From NCBI RefSeq assembly GCF_022870865.1, contig NZ_CP091508.1, forward strand, positions 310,001 to 374,000: a stretch of DNA of 64,000 bases, written 5' to 3'. This document shows positions 1-8,923 of this stretch, in pieces. The notes under the pieces were generated by a model. The model saw only the letters and a program-made list of their open reading frames with translations. It was not told the DNA's origin and did no database searches. The stretch is from Uruburuella testudinis. Its GTDB lineage: Bacteria > Pseudomonadota > Gammaproteobacteria > Burkholderiales > Neisseriaceae. The position numbers and the translations under genes are program-made. How positions within the stretch are numbered: the first letter of the stretch is position 1; every line of letters begins with the position of its first letter.

Positions 1-724
1 GTTTGTAGAGAAAAATAAACGCCAGCACCAACAGCGCCTGTTGCACGCCTTTTCTGCCGAAAAATTCGCTGAACGGCTCAACCACGGTTTGATAGAAGGT
101 TTTCGGTGCGGCAGGCGGCAGTTGCGGTTCGCGGGCGATAAACAGCGTCATCAGCAGGCCGGGAATCATAAACAGCGCGGTAATCAGAAACACATTCTGC
201 CAGGGCATGATGTCGGCCAGAATCAGCGATAGAGAACCGGGCACCAGCGCGGCGATGCGGTAGGTGTTGACATGCACGGCATTGCCCAGCCCCAATTCGT
301 TGTCGGGCAGAATTTCGCGGCGGAAGGCATCGAGCACGATATCTTGGCTGGCGGAGAAAAAAGCCACCACCAGCGATAAGCCCATGATGATGTGCATATG
401 TTGGTGCGGATTGAGAAATGCATAAGCTGCCAGCGCGAGTAGCAGGCTGATTTGGGTAACCAGCATCCAGCCGCGGCGGCGGCCGAGAAAGGGCAACTGC
501 ACCGCATCCATCAGCGGCGACCACACGAATTTCCACGTAAACGGCAGGCCGATCAGGGCGAACAGGCCGATGGTTTTCAAATCAATGGCTTCGCTGCGCA
601 GCCAGGCCGGAATCAGGTTGATCAGAAAATACAGCGGCAGGCCGGAAGTGAAGCCGGTAAAGATACAAATCAGCATGCGGCGGGTAAAGATTTGCTGCCA
701 GATGCCGGGTGGGGTTGTGTGCAT
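1..724 (-). CDS. ampG: AmpG-type muropeptide permease, N-terminal part (cut by window start)
   Basis: Major-facilitator permease that imports anhydro-muropeptides from the periplasm for cell-wall recycling. Translating the minus strand from the ATG at 724 gives 241 residues with no stop before the window edge. Visible family marks are GFTSGLPLYFL (about residues 23-33), KFVWSPLMD, the loop GRRRGWML and SASQDIVLDAFRRE, all characteristic of AmpG. Several hydrophobic helices of about 20 residues are seen. The C-terminal half lies outside the window, so completeness cannot be judged. An inverted DUS pair (742-765) lies just upstream of the start. The assignment rests on recalled family motifs, not on an alignment. 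Confidence 0.88.
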   Translation of the reverse strand, partial: MHTTPPGIWQQIFTRRMLICIFTGFTSGLPLYFLINLIPAWLRSEAIDLKTIGLFALIGLPFTWKFVWSPLMDAVQLPFLGRRRGWMLVTQISLLLALAAYAFLNPHQHMHIIMGLSLVVAFFSASQDIVLDAFRREILPDNELGLGNAVHVNTYRIAALVPGSLSLILADIMPWQNVFLITALFMIPGLLMTLFIAREPQLPPAAPKTFYQTVVEPFSEFFGRKGVQQALLVLAFIFLYK

Positions 725-741
725 GGAAAATCCTGAATGAT

Positions 742-765
742 GCCGTCTGAAAGGCTTCAGACGGC
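742..765. terminator. Inverted DUS pair upstream of ampG
   Basis: GCCGTCTGAA (742-751) and TTCAGACGGC (756-765) form a 10-bp stem with a 4-base loop. On the plus strand the stem is followed by CTTAAAATT, only weakly terminator-like. It lies upstream of the ampG start and not at a gene end, so it may serve only for DNA uptake. Confidence 0.4.
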
Positions 766-1037
766 CTTAAAATTAAGCGGTATTGTAACAATAAGCGTTG
801 AGGCCGTCTGAAAAGATTATGCAAAAACAAGCGGCATGGCGGGTGTTTGGGGCGGGTGTTTGTTTGTCGGGCGGTTTTCAAGCGTGAGAAAGGCATGCCC
901 GGCGGTTTGCTGCCCGCTCCCGCAGAAGAGCTCGAGTGGCAGGCCGTCTGAAAGGCTGCTGTGGTTTAAAAGCGCCCGGCAGCTCGAATCAATCATGCAA
1001 TTGTGTAGCGTGGACTTTGCCTGCGGAATATCAGCCG

Positions 1038-1070
1038 CTAGGGTGTCCTGACAATTCAGAATTATTCATG
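1038..1070. mobile_element. Fragment of the CTAG-flanked MITE (one arm only)
   Basis: CTAG followed by GGTGTCCTGACAATTCAG and ATTATTCA is the outer arm of the full elements seen at 54406 and 58568. The fragment stops after about 29 bases and the conserved core is absent, so it is a decayed or truncated copy. Confidence 0.6.
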
Positions 1071-1120
1071 TCAAACCACGCAATTTGTGCGGGGAAAGCA
1101 GGCCGAGCGGCCGCAATCTT

Positions 1121-2776
1121 TCAGACGGCCTCTGCCGCCGTATCTTCGCTATCTTTGCCGCTGCCGTCGGGTAGGGCGGGCGCTTGTTCGGCCTGTTCGG
1201 CCAATTGTTTGTCGAGCTGTTTGGTGGCTTTGATGCCGAGTTTGCGCAGCTTTTCGGCACGGTTGACAAGATTGCCGCGGCCTTCGGAAAGCTGTTTGTA
1301 GGCGGCCTGATATTGGGTTTGTGCCTGCTCGATGTTTTTGCCGACGCTTTCGAGCGTGGTCACGAAGCCGACGAATTTGTCGTACAGCTTGCCACCCTCA
1401 TCGGCAATGGCTAGCGCATTTTGGTTTTGCTGCTCGTTGCGCCAGATGTTGGCAACGGTGCGCAGGGTGGCCAGGAGGGTGCTGGGGCCGGCGAGCATGA
1501 TGCGTTTGTCGAAACACTCTTGAAACAGGCTGTTGTCGTGTTGCAGCGCCAACAGATACGCAGGCTCTACCGGGATAAACATAAACACGAAATCCAGCGT
1601 GTTGACGCCTTCGATATTGCTGTATTGCTTGAGCGACAGGCTTTTGATGTGGGCGCGGATGCTGGCCACGTGGGCGGCGAGCGCGCGGCCGGCTTCGTCG
1701 GCATCTTGTGCTTGGGTGTAGCGCACATAGGCGGTGAGCGAGACTTTGCTGTCGATGATGATTTGTTTGTTGTCGGGCAGGTTGACTAAAACGTCGGGCT
1801 GGAGGCGGCGGGTGCTGCCGTCTTCTTCGGTGCGGGTGCCGGCGGCCTGCACGAGGTATTCGCGCCCTTTGCTGAGGCCGGAATTTTCGAGCACGGTTTC
1901 CAAAATCATCTCGCCCCAGTTGCCTTGGGTTTTGTTTTGGCTGCCAATCAGCGCTTGGGTGAGGGCTTTGGCGTCGGTGTGCAGCTGGCTGTTGAGGGTT
2001 TGCAGGCGCTTGAGCTCGTTTTCAAGTGTGAGCCGCTCTTTGGCTTCTTTTTCGTAGGTGTTTTGCACTAGCTCGCTGAATTTGCCCATGCGCTCGTTGA
2101 GCGGGGTGAGCAGGCGGTTGATGCTTTCGGTGTTGTGTTCGCTGAATTTTTTGCTTTTTTCTTCGAGAATGTTGTTGGCGAGGTTTTGAAATTGGTCGCT
2201 CAGGCTTTGGCGCGCTTCGGTGAGCAGGGCAAGTTTTTCTTGGTGGGCCAGGCGCTCTTGTTCGATTTGGGTGGCCAGGCGCTCGTTGCGGATTTGGGTG
2301 TCGGCCAGTTGCTGCTGCAAATCGTTGAAATCGTTTTTCAGACGGCCTGCTTCTTGTTCGCGCTGTTGCAGATGCTCGATTTGCTGGCCGGCGGCGGCGA
2401 AACGGCTGTGCAGCGCTTGCAGCTGGGTTTGCAGCTCGCGGGCGCTGCGGTGTTGTTCAGCCAGCTCGTTTTGCAGCGGCGGCAGCTGGCGGTTGATGGT
2501 TTCGGCGGTGGCCAGCGCGTTTTGGGTGTTTTGATATTGCTGGCGGAGCGCGGTCAGCGCGGTTTCCGCTTCGGCCTGCTCTTGTGCGGCAAATTGGTAT
2601 TGCTGGGTGCGCTCGGCAAGTTGGTTTTGCAGGGCGGCGGTTTCTTCGCGGTGGGCGCTGCGTTCGGTTTGCATGCGGGTTTGGTGTTTGTGGTTCAGCA
2701 GCAGCCAGATAATCAGGGCGCTGAAAAAGGCGGCGGCGAGGGCGGCGAGAATGAGGTGGAGTTGGGTGTCGGTCAT
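1121..2776 (-). CDS. rmuC: DNA recombination protein RmuC
   Basis: Membrane-anchored coiled-coil protein of the RmuC family, which in E. coli limits DNA inversions between repeats; it carries a nuclease-like fold whose biochemical activity is unproven. The 551-residue product has an N-terminal membrane helix (about residues 7-27), a long Glu/Gln/Ala-rich coiled coil (about 30-230) and the conserved RmuC domain with GNWGEMILETVLENSGL and LPDNKQIIIDSKVSLTAY. The C-terminal tail is Glu/Ala-rich. The ATG at 2776 puts the membrane helix at the expected place. It stands alone between ampG and a divergent transporter gene. Length and motifs fit the family well. Confidence 0.93.
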   Translation of the reverse strand: MTDTQLHLILAALAAAFFSALIIWLLLNHKHQTRMQTERSAHREETAALQNQLAERTQQYQFAAQEQAEAETALTALRQQYQNTQNALATAETINRQLPPLQNELAEQHRSARELQTQLQALHSRFAAAGQQIEHLQQREQEAGRLKNDFNDLQQQLADTQIRNERLATQIEQERLAHQEKLALLTEARQSLSDQFQNLANNILEEKSKKFSEHNTESINRLLTPLNERMGKFSELVQNTYEKEAKERLTLENELKRLQTLNSQLHTDAKALTQALIGSQNKTQGNWGEMILETVLENSGLSKGREYLVQAAGTRTEEDGSTRRLQPDVLVNLPDNKQIIIDSKVSLTAYVRYTQAQDADEAGRALAAHVASIRAHIKSLSLKQYSNIEGVNTLDFVFMFIPVEPAYLLALQHDNSLFQECFDKRIMLAGPSTLLATLRTVANIWRNEQQNQNALAIADEGGKLYDKFVGFVTTLESVGKNIEQAQTQYQAAYKQLSEGRGNLVNRAEKLRKLGIKATKQLDKQLAEQAEQAPALPDGSGKDSEDTAAEAV

Positions 2777-2903
2777 AGTGGGTAAATGAAAGAGAGGCCG
2801 TCTGAAAAAAGAATTCGGGGGGTTACTATATCATGTTTAGATGTTTCAGACGGCCTGTTTGCGGTATGATTCAGACCGATAATATCTGAACAGGATAAGG
2901 ATT

Positions 2904-3860
2904 GTGGGCGGATTTTGGGAAGCGGTGCTGTTTGCGGTCGGAGTGACGGTGCCGAGTATGTTGTTGCTGCTTTTTGGCATGCTGCTGCGCCGCAGCGGCC
3001 AGATTAACGGTGATTTTTGCGCACAGGCTGCCAAGCTGGTGTTTAACTACGGCTTGCCGACACTGCTGTTTGTGAACCTGCTCAAGGGCGAGATTCATTA
3101 CGGCGAACAGTTGGTGCTGTTGGCGGCGGGGGTTGGTTCTACGCTGCTGCTGTATTTCGGAGCGGAGCTGTATGCCTGGCGCTTTGTGCCGGAAACGCGC
3201 GATAAGGGTGTGTTTGTGCAAGGTGTGTTCCGCAGCAATCTGGGCATTATGGGGCTGGCGTTTGTGCAAAATGCTTACGGTGACGGCGGGTTGGCCGCAG
3301 GGGCGGTGTATATGGGCGTGGTCACGATTTTGTTTAATATTCTGGCGGTGATTACGCTGAGCCGTTCTGCTGAGGGCTCGTGGGCGGCGAAGATGAAAGT
3401 GATGGGCGGAAAAATCATCACCAATCCGCTGATTGTTGCGATTGTGCTGGCGTTGGCGTTGCAGGCGCTGGCGCTGAAAGTGCCGCGGCCGCTGCTGCAA
3501 ACGGCGCAATATGTGGGCAATATTTCGCTGCCGCTGGCGCTGATTTGCGCAGGGGCGACGTTTGATATGAAGTCGATGTTGAAGATGTCGGATATTTCGT
3601 TGCAGGCCAGCATCGGGCGCTTGGTGGTGGCGCCGCTGGTGGCGGTGGCGGTGGGGCTGCTGTTGGGGCTCGAAGGTGTGCCCATGGGGGTGCTGTTTTT
3701 GATGACGGCCACGCCGGTGGCGGCGACCAGTTATGTGATGGCCAAGGTGATGGGCGGCAATGATGTGGCGGCGGCGAATATCACCGGCATTACTACGCTC
3801 GGGGCGCTGTTTTCGGCAGCTGTAGGCATTGTAGCGCTGCGCAGCATGGGCTTGATGTAG
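2904..3860 (+). CDS. AEC-family membrane transporter (auxin efflux carrier type)
   Basis: Integral membrane protein of 318 residues with about ten hydrophobic segments, fitting the AEC permease family, whose bacterial members export or import small carboxylates such as malonate or malate. Visible family features are the N-terminal half with FNYGLPTLLFVNLL, the centre with GVFRSNLGIMGLAFVQN, and the C-terminal half with LICAGATFDMKS and MTATPVAATSYVMA. The substrate cannot be told from sequence. The start is GTG at 2904, preceded by AGGATAAGGATT, which contains an adequate Shine-Dalgarno. A DUS hairpin terminates it. Confidence 0.85.
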   Translation: MGGFWEAVLFAVGVTVPSMLLLLFGMLLRRSGQINGDFCAQAAKLVFNYGLPTLLFVNLLKGEIHYGEQLVLLAAGVGSTLLLYFGAELYAWRFVPETRDKGVFVQGVFRSNLGIMGLAFVQNAYGDGGLAAGAVYMGVVTILFNILAVITLSRSAEGSWAAKMKVMGGKIITNPLIVAIVLALALQALALKVPRPLLQTAQYVGNISLPLALICAGATFDMKSMLKMSDISLQASIGRLVVAPLVAVAVGLLLGLEGVPMGVLFLMTATPVAATSYVMAKVMGGNDVAAANITGITTLGALFSAAVGIVALRSMGLM

Positions 3861-3870
3861 CGGCGATATC

Positions 3871-3904
3871 ATCATGCCGTCTGAAAACTTTCAGACGGCA
3901 TGAT
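3871..3904. terminator. DUS-hairpin terminator after the AEC transporter gene
   Basis: Two DUS of the ATGCCGTCTGAA dialect face each other: 3871-3886 pairs with 3889-3904 over 16 bp with a 2-base apex. It sits 10 bases after the stop at 3860 and between convergent genes (transporter and engB), so it may serve both strands. Confidence 0.75.
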
Positions 3905-3949
3905 GATGGTTTTGATTGTTAAGTTGCCAAGGCCTTTCAGACGGCCTCT

Positions 3950-4594
3950 TCAGTGACTGTTTTCATCTTTACCGTTTTCATCTTCAATGAGGGATGTGGC
4001 GGCGGCAAACCATTTTCCCACCACTTCATTCACTTCTTCCTTGCCCTGTTTTTTCAGGCTGGAAAACAGTTGCACGCTGACCGGTTGGCGCTCGGCATAA
4101 GGTTTCAATGCTTTTTTGACCGCCGACAAGGTTTTGATTTGCTCGTTTTTGGATAATTTGTCTGCTTTAGACAACAAAATATGCACCGGCCGGCCGGTGT
4201 GGTGGAAAAAATCCAGCATCTGCACATCCAGCGCTTTGAGCGGGTGGCGGGCATCCATAATCAGCACCAGGCCGATAAGCTGGCGCCGCTGTTGCAGATA
4301 ATCGCCCAGCAGCCTCACCCAGTGGGTGCGGATGGCCTCGGGCACTTGGGCATAACCGTAACCGGGCAGGTCGACCATAAAATGACCGTCGGCCAGCTCG
4401 AAAAAGTTGATGTGCTGGGTGCGGCCGGGGGTTTTCGATACATAGGCCAGGCGCACGTGGTTGGTCAAGGTGTTGATGGCGCTTGATTTGCCCGCATTAC
4501 TGCGCCCCACAAAGGCGATTTCGGCCGGTGTGTCGGGAAGGTCTTTCAAATGATTGACCGTAGTAAAGAATTTTGCGTTTTGAAATAGGTTCAT
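3950..4594 (-). CDS. engB: Ribosome biogenesis GTPase EngB (YsxC/YihA)
   Basis: Small Era-like GTPase needed for assembly of the large ribosomal subunit. The 214-residue product has the G1 loop GRSNAGKSS at residues 30-38, the G3 motif [10 protein letters not shown], and the G4-type motif LSKADKL, in canonical order. The length is typical. The ATG at 4594 is 37 bases upstream of the invariant GTP-binding region's first conserved strand and gives the standard MNLFQNAKF start. It is convergent with the AEC transporter and divergent from the cytochrome c4 gene. Confidence 0.96.
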   Translation of the reverse strand: MNLFQNAKFFTTVNHLKDLPDTPAEIAFVGRSNAGKSSAINTLTNHVRLAYVSKTPGRTQHINFFELADGHFMVDLPGYGYAQVPEAIRTHWVRLLGDYLQQRRQLIGLVLIMDARHPLKALDVQMLDFFHHTGRPVHILLSKADKLSKNEQIKTLSAVKKALKPYAERQPVSVQLFSSLKKQGKEEVNEVVGKWFAAATSLIEDENGKDENSH

Positions 4595-4743
4595 GGGTAG
4601 TAAAATTGTGTGAACTTAGTATAGAATAGCATGTTTATAGCGTTATCGGTTTGGCCGGGCACAAAAATCAGGCCCGGTGTTGAGTATTAGCAAAGGGTAT
4701 TGCAGGCAGCGGGCCTGACAATGCTGTCATCAGGAGCACTTCC

Positions 4744-5373
4744 ATGAAACGGTTTACCTTACTGGCTTTAACGGCGCTGGCTGCCGGCTCGGCATTGGCT
4801 GCCGAACTGAAAGGCGATGTTGCCAAGGGCAAAGAAATCGCAACCAACGTGTGCGCAGCCTGCCATGCGGCAGACGGCAACAGCGGCATTGCGATGTATC
4901 CGAAGCTGTCGGCTCAGTTTTCAAACTATATTTTCCATCAGACCAAAGATATTAAAGACGGCAAGCGCACCACCGGGGCGGCCGCGTCGATGGCGCCGAT
5001 GGTGATGGGGCTGTCTGATCAGGACATCGCCGACGTTTCGGCTTTCTATGCCAAACAGTTTCCCAAGCAGGGCGAAACCAATCCTAAAGAAAACCCCGAG
5101 CTGGGCGCCCGTATTTTCCGCGGCGGCCTGGCCGATAAGAAAATTCCGGCCTGCATGGCCTGCCACGGCCCCAACGGCGCCGGTATTCCGGGCGGCGGCA
5201 CCGATATTCTGGCCTACCCGCGCTTGGGCGGCCAGCACAAGGCTTATGTGGTTGAGCAGCTGAAGGCCTACCAAAGCGGCCGTCGCGAAAATGCCATTAT
5301 GGCCGACGTGGCCAAGCGTATGTCTGATGAAGAGATGAATGCGGTGGCCAACTTTATCCAAGGTTTACATTGA
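4744..5373 (+). CDS. Dihaem cytochrome c4
   Basis: Periplasmic electron carrier feeding terminal oxidases or denitrification enzymes. The 209-residue precursor starts with a Sec signal peptide (residues 1-20, ending ALAA) and has two haem c sites: CAACH at residues 37-41 and CMACH at 137-141, each in a c-type domain of about 100 residues, with later methionines available as axial ligands (for example in APMVMGLSDQD). The tandem arrangement and length are those of cytochrome c4. An AGGAGCACTTCC stretch just before the ATG is a good ribosome binding site. The neighbouring downstream pair resB-ccsA is the machinery that attaches haem to such proteins, which supports the call. Confidence 0.93.
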   Translation: MKRFTLLALTALAAGSALAAELKGDVAKGKEIATNVCAACHAADGNSGIAMYPKLSAQFSNYIFHQTKDIKDGKRTTGAAASMAPMVMGLSDQDIADVSAFYAKQFPKQGETNPKENPELGARIFRGGLADKKIPACMACHGPNGAGIPGGGTDILAYPRLGGQHKAYVVEQLKAYQSGRRENAIMADVAKRMSDEEMNAVANFIQGLH

Positions 5374-5415
5374 TTCATTTGCGGTTTGAATGATTTTTCA
5401 AGTTATCATGCCGGG

Positions 5416-5449
5416 AGGCCGTCTGAAAGCTGTTTCTTTCAGACGGCCT
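5416..5449. terminator. DUS-hairpin terminator after cytochrome c4
   Basis: AGGCCGTCTGAAAG (5416-5429) pairs perfectly with CTTTCAGACGGCCT (5436-5449), 14 bp, six-base loop, 43 bases after the cytochrome c4 stop codon. Confidence 0.75.
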
Positions 5450-5507
5450 TGCCTACAGTTTGACCGACTGTTTTATCCGTTTGTATTGTTGTATAAAATC
5501 CACAGTT

Positions 5508-7523
5508 ATGAGCCAGCCTAAACCTTCTCTTCCCCTTATCCGCCGCCCGTGGTTTGCTTTTTTAAGCTCCATGCGTTTTGCTGTGGCCTTGCTGTGCCTG
5601 CTCGGTATCGCTTCGATTATCGGCACGGTGTTGCAGCAGGGGCAGCCGGTGGCGAATTATCTGGTGAAATTCGGCCCGTTTTGGACGGAAATTTTCGGCT
5701 TTCTCGGTTTGTTTGATGTGTATGCATCGGGCTGGTTTGTGGTGATTATGTTGTTTTTGGTGCTTTCCACCGGCTTGTGTTTGTGGCGCAATATTCCGCC
5801 GTTTATGCGCGAGATGAAGTCTTACCGCATCAAGGCGGGCCGGCAGTCGCTCGCGGCCATGCGGCACAGCACCGTGCTCGCGGGGCGGCTGACGCCGGAA
5901 ATCGCCGTGCGCTATCTTGATGTGCAGGGTTTCAGCAGCAAAACCGTGGTGCGGGAAGACGGCTCGCTGCTGGTTGCCGCCAAAAAAGGCGCCATGAACA
6001 AATGGGGCTATATCTGCGCCCATGCCGCCATTATCGTGATTTGCCTGGGCGGCCTGATCGACAGCAATATTTTGCTCAAAGCCGGCATGCTCAGCGGCCA
6101 TATCGTGCCCGACAATGATTCGCTGTATGCCAAAGATTTCAAACCGGAAAGCACGTTGGGGCGCAACAATATTTCGTTTCGCGGCAATGTGGATATCCGC
6201 GAAGGGCAAGGCGCGGACGTGGTATTTCTGAATGCCGATAAAGGGATGCTGGTGCAGGATTTGCCCTTTACCGTCGATCTGAAAAAATTCCATATCGATT
6301 TTTACGATACCGGCATGCCGAAAGATTTTGCCAGCGACTTGGTGGTCACCGACAAGGCCACCGGTGAAAAAATCGAACAAACCATCCGCGTTAATCATCC
6401 GCTGACTTTGCACGGCATCACCATTTACCAGGCCAGCTTTGCCGACGGCGGCTCCGATTTGAAATTCAAAGCCTGGAATCTGGCCGGCAACAGCCGCACG
6501 CCCACAGCGATGGATGCCGTATCGATGCGCCAGTTTCCATTTGAGATGGGCGGGCGCAAATATCAGTTGGAATTCGATCAGTTTACGGCCATGAATGTGG
6601 AAGACATGAGTGAGCCGTCTGAAAAAAAAGCGCAAAACTTTCAGACGGCCATTAATGATGTCCGAGCCGTGCGCCAAGATAAAAAATTTACCAATATCGG
6701 CCCGTCGATTATTTACCGGCTGCGCGATCAGGCAGGGCAGGCGGTGGAATATAAAAACTATATGCTGCCGGTGAAGCAGGAAGAAGATTATTTTTTCATC
6801 ACCGGCACGCGGGAAGGCTTGGAGCAGCAATACCGCTGGCTGCGCCTGCCGGCCGATGCCCAAGGCAAACCTGATACCTTTATGGCATTGCGCGAGCGGA
6901 TTAATGATGAAAGCGCCCGCAAACGCATTATCGAAGCAGCCACCCGCGGCACGCCCGCAGATATCCGCGACCGCTTCAATCAGGCGGCGGAAAACACCTT
7001 GAGCATTTTTGCGCAAGGCGGTTATTTGGCTTTGAATGATTTTATGGCGCAAAATATTCCGCAGGCCGAGCGCGCCAAAATGCAGGATTATTTTTATCAG
7101 ATTTTATACGGCGCCATGAATGCCGCGCTGGAAGACACCATCAGCCATTACCGGCTGCCCGCGTGGCCGCAGGATGAAGCGCGCAACCGTTTTTTGTTTC
7201 ACAGCATGGATGCCTATACCGGCCTGACTGTTTACCCGGCCCCCGTGCTGTTGCAGCTTGAGGGCTATAAAGAGGTGCGCTCTTCCGGCTTGCAGATGAC
7301 CAAATCGCCGGGGGCGTCGCTGGTGTATGTCGGCTCGCTGCTGCTGGTGTTGGGCACGGTATTTATGTTTTATATCCGCGAAAAACGCGCTTGGCTGCTG
7401 TTTGATGATGGGGAAATCCGTTTCGCCATGTCTTCCAGCCGCAATGAGCGCGACTTACAAAAAGAATTTCCAGAACACACACAACGCCTGGAGCAGTTGG
7501 CGAAGGACTTAAACCATGACTAA
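5508..7523 (+). CDS. resB: Cytochrome c maturation protein ResB (System II, CcsB-like)
   Basis: Together with CcsA it forms the System II haem lyase, which delivers haem to the outside of the membrane and ligates it to CXXCH motifs. The 671-residue product has three N-terminal membrane segments (starting near FAVALLCLLGIASIIG, WFVVIMLFLVLSTG and YICAHAAIIVICLGG), a large periplasmic region and a last membrane segment (LVYVGSLLLVLGTVFMF). I prefer the ATG at 5508 (MSQPKPS) over the in-frame TTG at 5460 because the extra residues are cysteine-rich and unlike the family. The gene overlaps ccsA by 8 bases. An inverted DUS pair lies inside the coding region at 6614-6652. Confidence 0.92.
   Translation: MSQPKPSLPLIRRPWFAFLSSMRFAVALLCLLGIASIIGTVLQQGQPVANYLVKFGPFWTEIFGFLGLFDVYASGWFVVIMLFLVLSTGLCLWRNIPPFMREMKSYRIKAGRQSLAAMRHSTVLAGRLTPEIAVRYLDVQGFSSKTVVREDGSLLVAAKKGAMNKWGYICAHAAIIVICLGGLIDSNILLKAGMLSGHIVPDNDSLYAKDFKPESTLGRNNISFRGNVDIREGQGADVVFLNADKGMLVQDLPFTVDLKKFHIDFYDTGMPKDFASDLVVTDKATGEKIEQTIRVNHPLTLHGITIYQASFADGGSDLKFKAWNLAGNSRTPTAMDAVSMRQFPFEMGGRKYQLEFDQFTAMNVEDMSEPSEKKAQNFQTAINDVRAVRQDKKFTNIGPSIIYRLRDQAGQAVEYKNYMLPVKQEEDYFFITGTREGLEQQYRWLRLPADAQGKPDTFMALRERINDESARKRIIEAATRGTPADIRDRFNQAAENTLSIFAQGGYLALNDFMAQNIPQAERAKMQDYFYQILYGAMNAALEDTISHYRLPAWPQDEARNRFLFHSMDAYTGLTVYPAPVLLQLEGYKEVRSSGLQMTKSPGASLVYVGSLLLVLGTVFMFYIREKRAWLLFDDGEIRFAMSSSRNERDLQKEFPEHTQRLEQLAKDLNHD
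6614..6652. other. Inverted DUS pair inside resB
   Basis: GCCGTCTGAAA and TTTCAGACGGC, 14 bases apart, lie in the periplasmic region of ResB, where they encode the residues around EPSEKKAQNFQTAINDV. They can form an 11-bp hairpin in the mRNA. No T-run follows, so termination is unlikely. Confidence 0.8.
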
Positions 7524-8709
7524 CCCTACTGAGCGCGGCCGGCTGCCCGAGCATGCCCTGCTGACGCATAAATCGTTTATCCGCCGGCTGACTGCGGCCG
7601 ACTGGCTGTTTGCCGTTGCCATTGTTTTTATTGCGGTATTTTCCCAAACCCGTATCGGCCACCATATGGACGGTTATGAAGTGGCGATTTTGTGGTTCAG
7701 CGCCGCTTCGGCCATCTTGTTGGGCTGGTTTTTCAAACCCTTGCGCTGGTTTACCCCGCTCAGCGTGCTGCTGGCTTATACGGCGGTGTTGCTGTATGGC
7801 GGCAACATCAATCGCGGCGACGGCTTTTTGCTGAAATATTTTTTGAGCAGCCAGTCGGCGATTATGTGGCAGTGTGCCACCGTATTTTTTGCACTGTTTT
7901 GCTATATTGCCGGTGCGGTTGTGGCGAAACAACGCCACGCCGACACCAACACCTTGCTCGGTATGGGCACGGCGCTGGCTTGGGTGTCGGCGCTGGCCGG
8001 CTTTACCGGGCTGCTGGTACGCTGGCACGAAAGCTATTTGCTGCGCCCCGATGCCGGGCATATTCCGGTGTCGAACCTGTATGAGGTGTTTATTCTTTTT
8101 TTGGTGATTACGGCGCTGATGTATCTGTATTATGAGAAAAAATTTGCCGTGCAGAAGCTGGGCGGGTTTGTCTTTTCGTTTATGGCGGTGGTGGTGGTGT
8201 TTGTCTTGTGGTACAGCATCTCTCGTGATGCGCATGCCATTCAGCCGCTGATTCCGGCCTTGCAGTCGTGGTGGATGAAAATTCATGTGCCGGCCAATTT
8301 TATCGGCTACGGCGCATTCTGTATGGCGGCCATGCTCGGCATTGCCGAATTGTGGGCATTGGCCAACGAAGCCAAAGGTAAAAAATCATGGCTTCCCGAA
8401 TCGCAAGTGATTGAAGAAGTGATGTATAAAGCCATTGCGGTGGGTTTTTTGTTTTTTACCATCGCTACGATTTTGGGCGCACTGTGGGCAGCAGACGCTT
8501 GGGGCCGCTATTGGAGTTGGGATCCGAAAGAAACCTGGGCGTTTATCGTGTGGCTCAATTATGCCGTGTGGCTGCATTTGCGCCTGGTGGCCGGCTGGCG
8601 CGGCAAAGTGCTGGCATGGTGGGCGATTGTCGGCCTGTTTATCACTGCTTTCGCTTTTATCGGCGTGAATATGTTTTTGAGCGGCCTGCATTCTTACGGC
8701 ACTTTGTAA
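7516..8709 (+). CDS. ccsA: Cytochrome c maturation protein CcsA (ResC, System II)
   Basis: Polytopic haem-handling subunit that partners ResB. The 397-residue product has about eight membrane helices and the haem-binding WWD signature GRYWSWDPKETWAFIVWLN near residues 330-348, followed by conserved histidine-containing loops. It starts with ATG at 7516, overlapping the resB stop, which is typical of translational coupling. The long N-terminal extension before the core domain is common in beta-proteobacterial versions. A DUS-free intergenic region with a candidate small RNA follows. Confidence 0.93.
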   Translation: MTNPTERGRLPEHALLTHKSFIRRLTAADWLFAVAIVFIAVFSQTRIGHHMDGYEVAILWFSAASAILLGWFFKPLRWFTPLSVLLAYTAVLLYGGNINRGDGFLLKYFLSSQSAIMWQCATVFFALFCYIAGAVVAKQRHADTNTLLGMGTALAWVSALAGFTGLLVRWHESYLLRPDAGHIPVSNLYEVFILFLVITALMYLYYEKKFAVQKLGGFVFSFMAVVVVFVLWYSISRDAHAIQPLIPALQSWWMKIHVPANFIGYGAFCMAAMLGIAELWALANEAKGKKSWLPESQVIEEVMYKAIAVGFLFFTIATILGALWAADAWGRYWSWDPKETWAFIVWLNYAVWLHLRLVAGWRGKVLAWWAIVGLFITAFAFIGVNMFLSGLHSYGTL

Positions 8710-8758
8710 GCATTGGGTTGCCGCTTGCATTTTTGATGCAAACTGGTAAACTTGAATT

Positions 8759-8888
8759 TCTTATATTTAAGGCCGATTCACACCACCATGAAAGATGACG
8801 AGCAGAGCAGTTTACGTTGGCGTAATCCGTGTGGTGGCGTGTATGCAGCAGATTCAAGGCAACCCTGAAGCTTCGGGGTTGCCTTTTG
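8759..8888 (+). ncRNA. Candidate structured small RNA between ccsA and the terC gene
   Basis: The segment contains a possible closing stem (CACACCACC near 8780 with GGTGGCGTG near 8833, one mismatch), an inner perfect hairpin TTACGTTGGCGTAA near 8812-8825, and a strong intrinsic terminator at 8857-8884 followed by TTT. A possible promoter is TTGCAT (8725-8730), 16 bases, TAAACT (8747-8752). No open frame with a ribosome binding site covers it. It could instead be the 3' end of the ccsA transcript with an ordinary terminator. I do not recognise it as a known RNA family. Confidence 0.35.
8857..8887 (+). terminator. Rho-independent terminator
   Basis: AGGCAACCCTGAAG (8857-8870) pairs with CTTCGGGGTTGCCT (8871-8884) with one G-T pair, followed by a T-rich tract. 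It ends either the resB-ccsA transcript or the candidate small RNA. Confidence 0.85.
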
Positions 8889-8923
8889 TTATTTTTATTT
8901 TACAACCGTAACCAACCGTTCAA

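Larger units (their letters stand above)
725..1120. other. Intergenic region between ampG and rmuC
   Basis: About 400 bases with no convincing gene. It holds the inverted DUS pair next to ampG, two further single DUS (near 802 and 944), and a fragment of the CTAG-flanked repeat at 1038-1070. Short open frames here lack ribosome binding sites and family features. Confidence 0.6.

Noticed and set aside
836..1301. Short plus-strand frames between ampG and rmuC
   Set aside because: They run over DUS and a MITE fragment and into rmuC, with no ribosome binding site or recognisable domain.
2871..3875. 334-residue antisense frame over the AEC transporter gene
   Set aside because: Composition is His/Arg/Gln-rich low complexity and the plus-strand transporter has clear membrane helices.
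5562..7052. 496-residue open frame antisense to resB
   Set aside because: It mirrors the resB codon pattern, is rich in His/Gln/Arg typical of GC-rich antisense frames, and resB is clearly the real gene.
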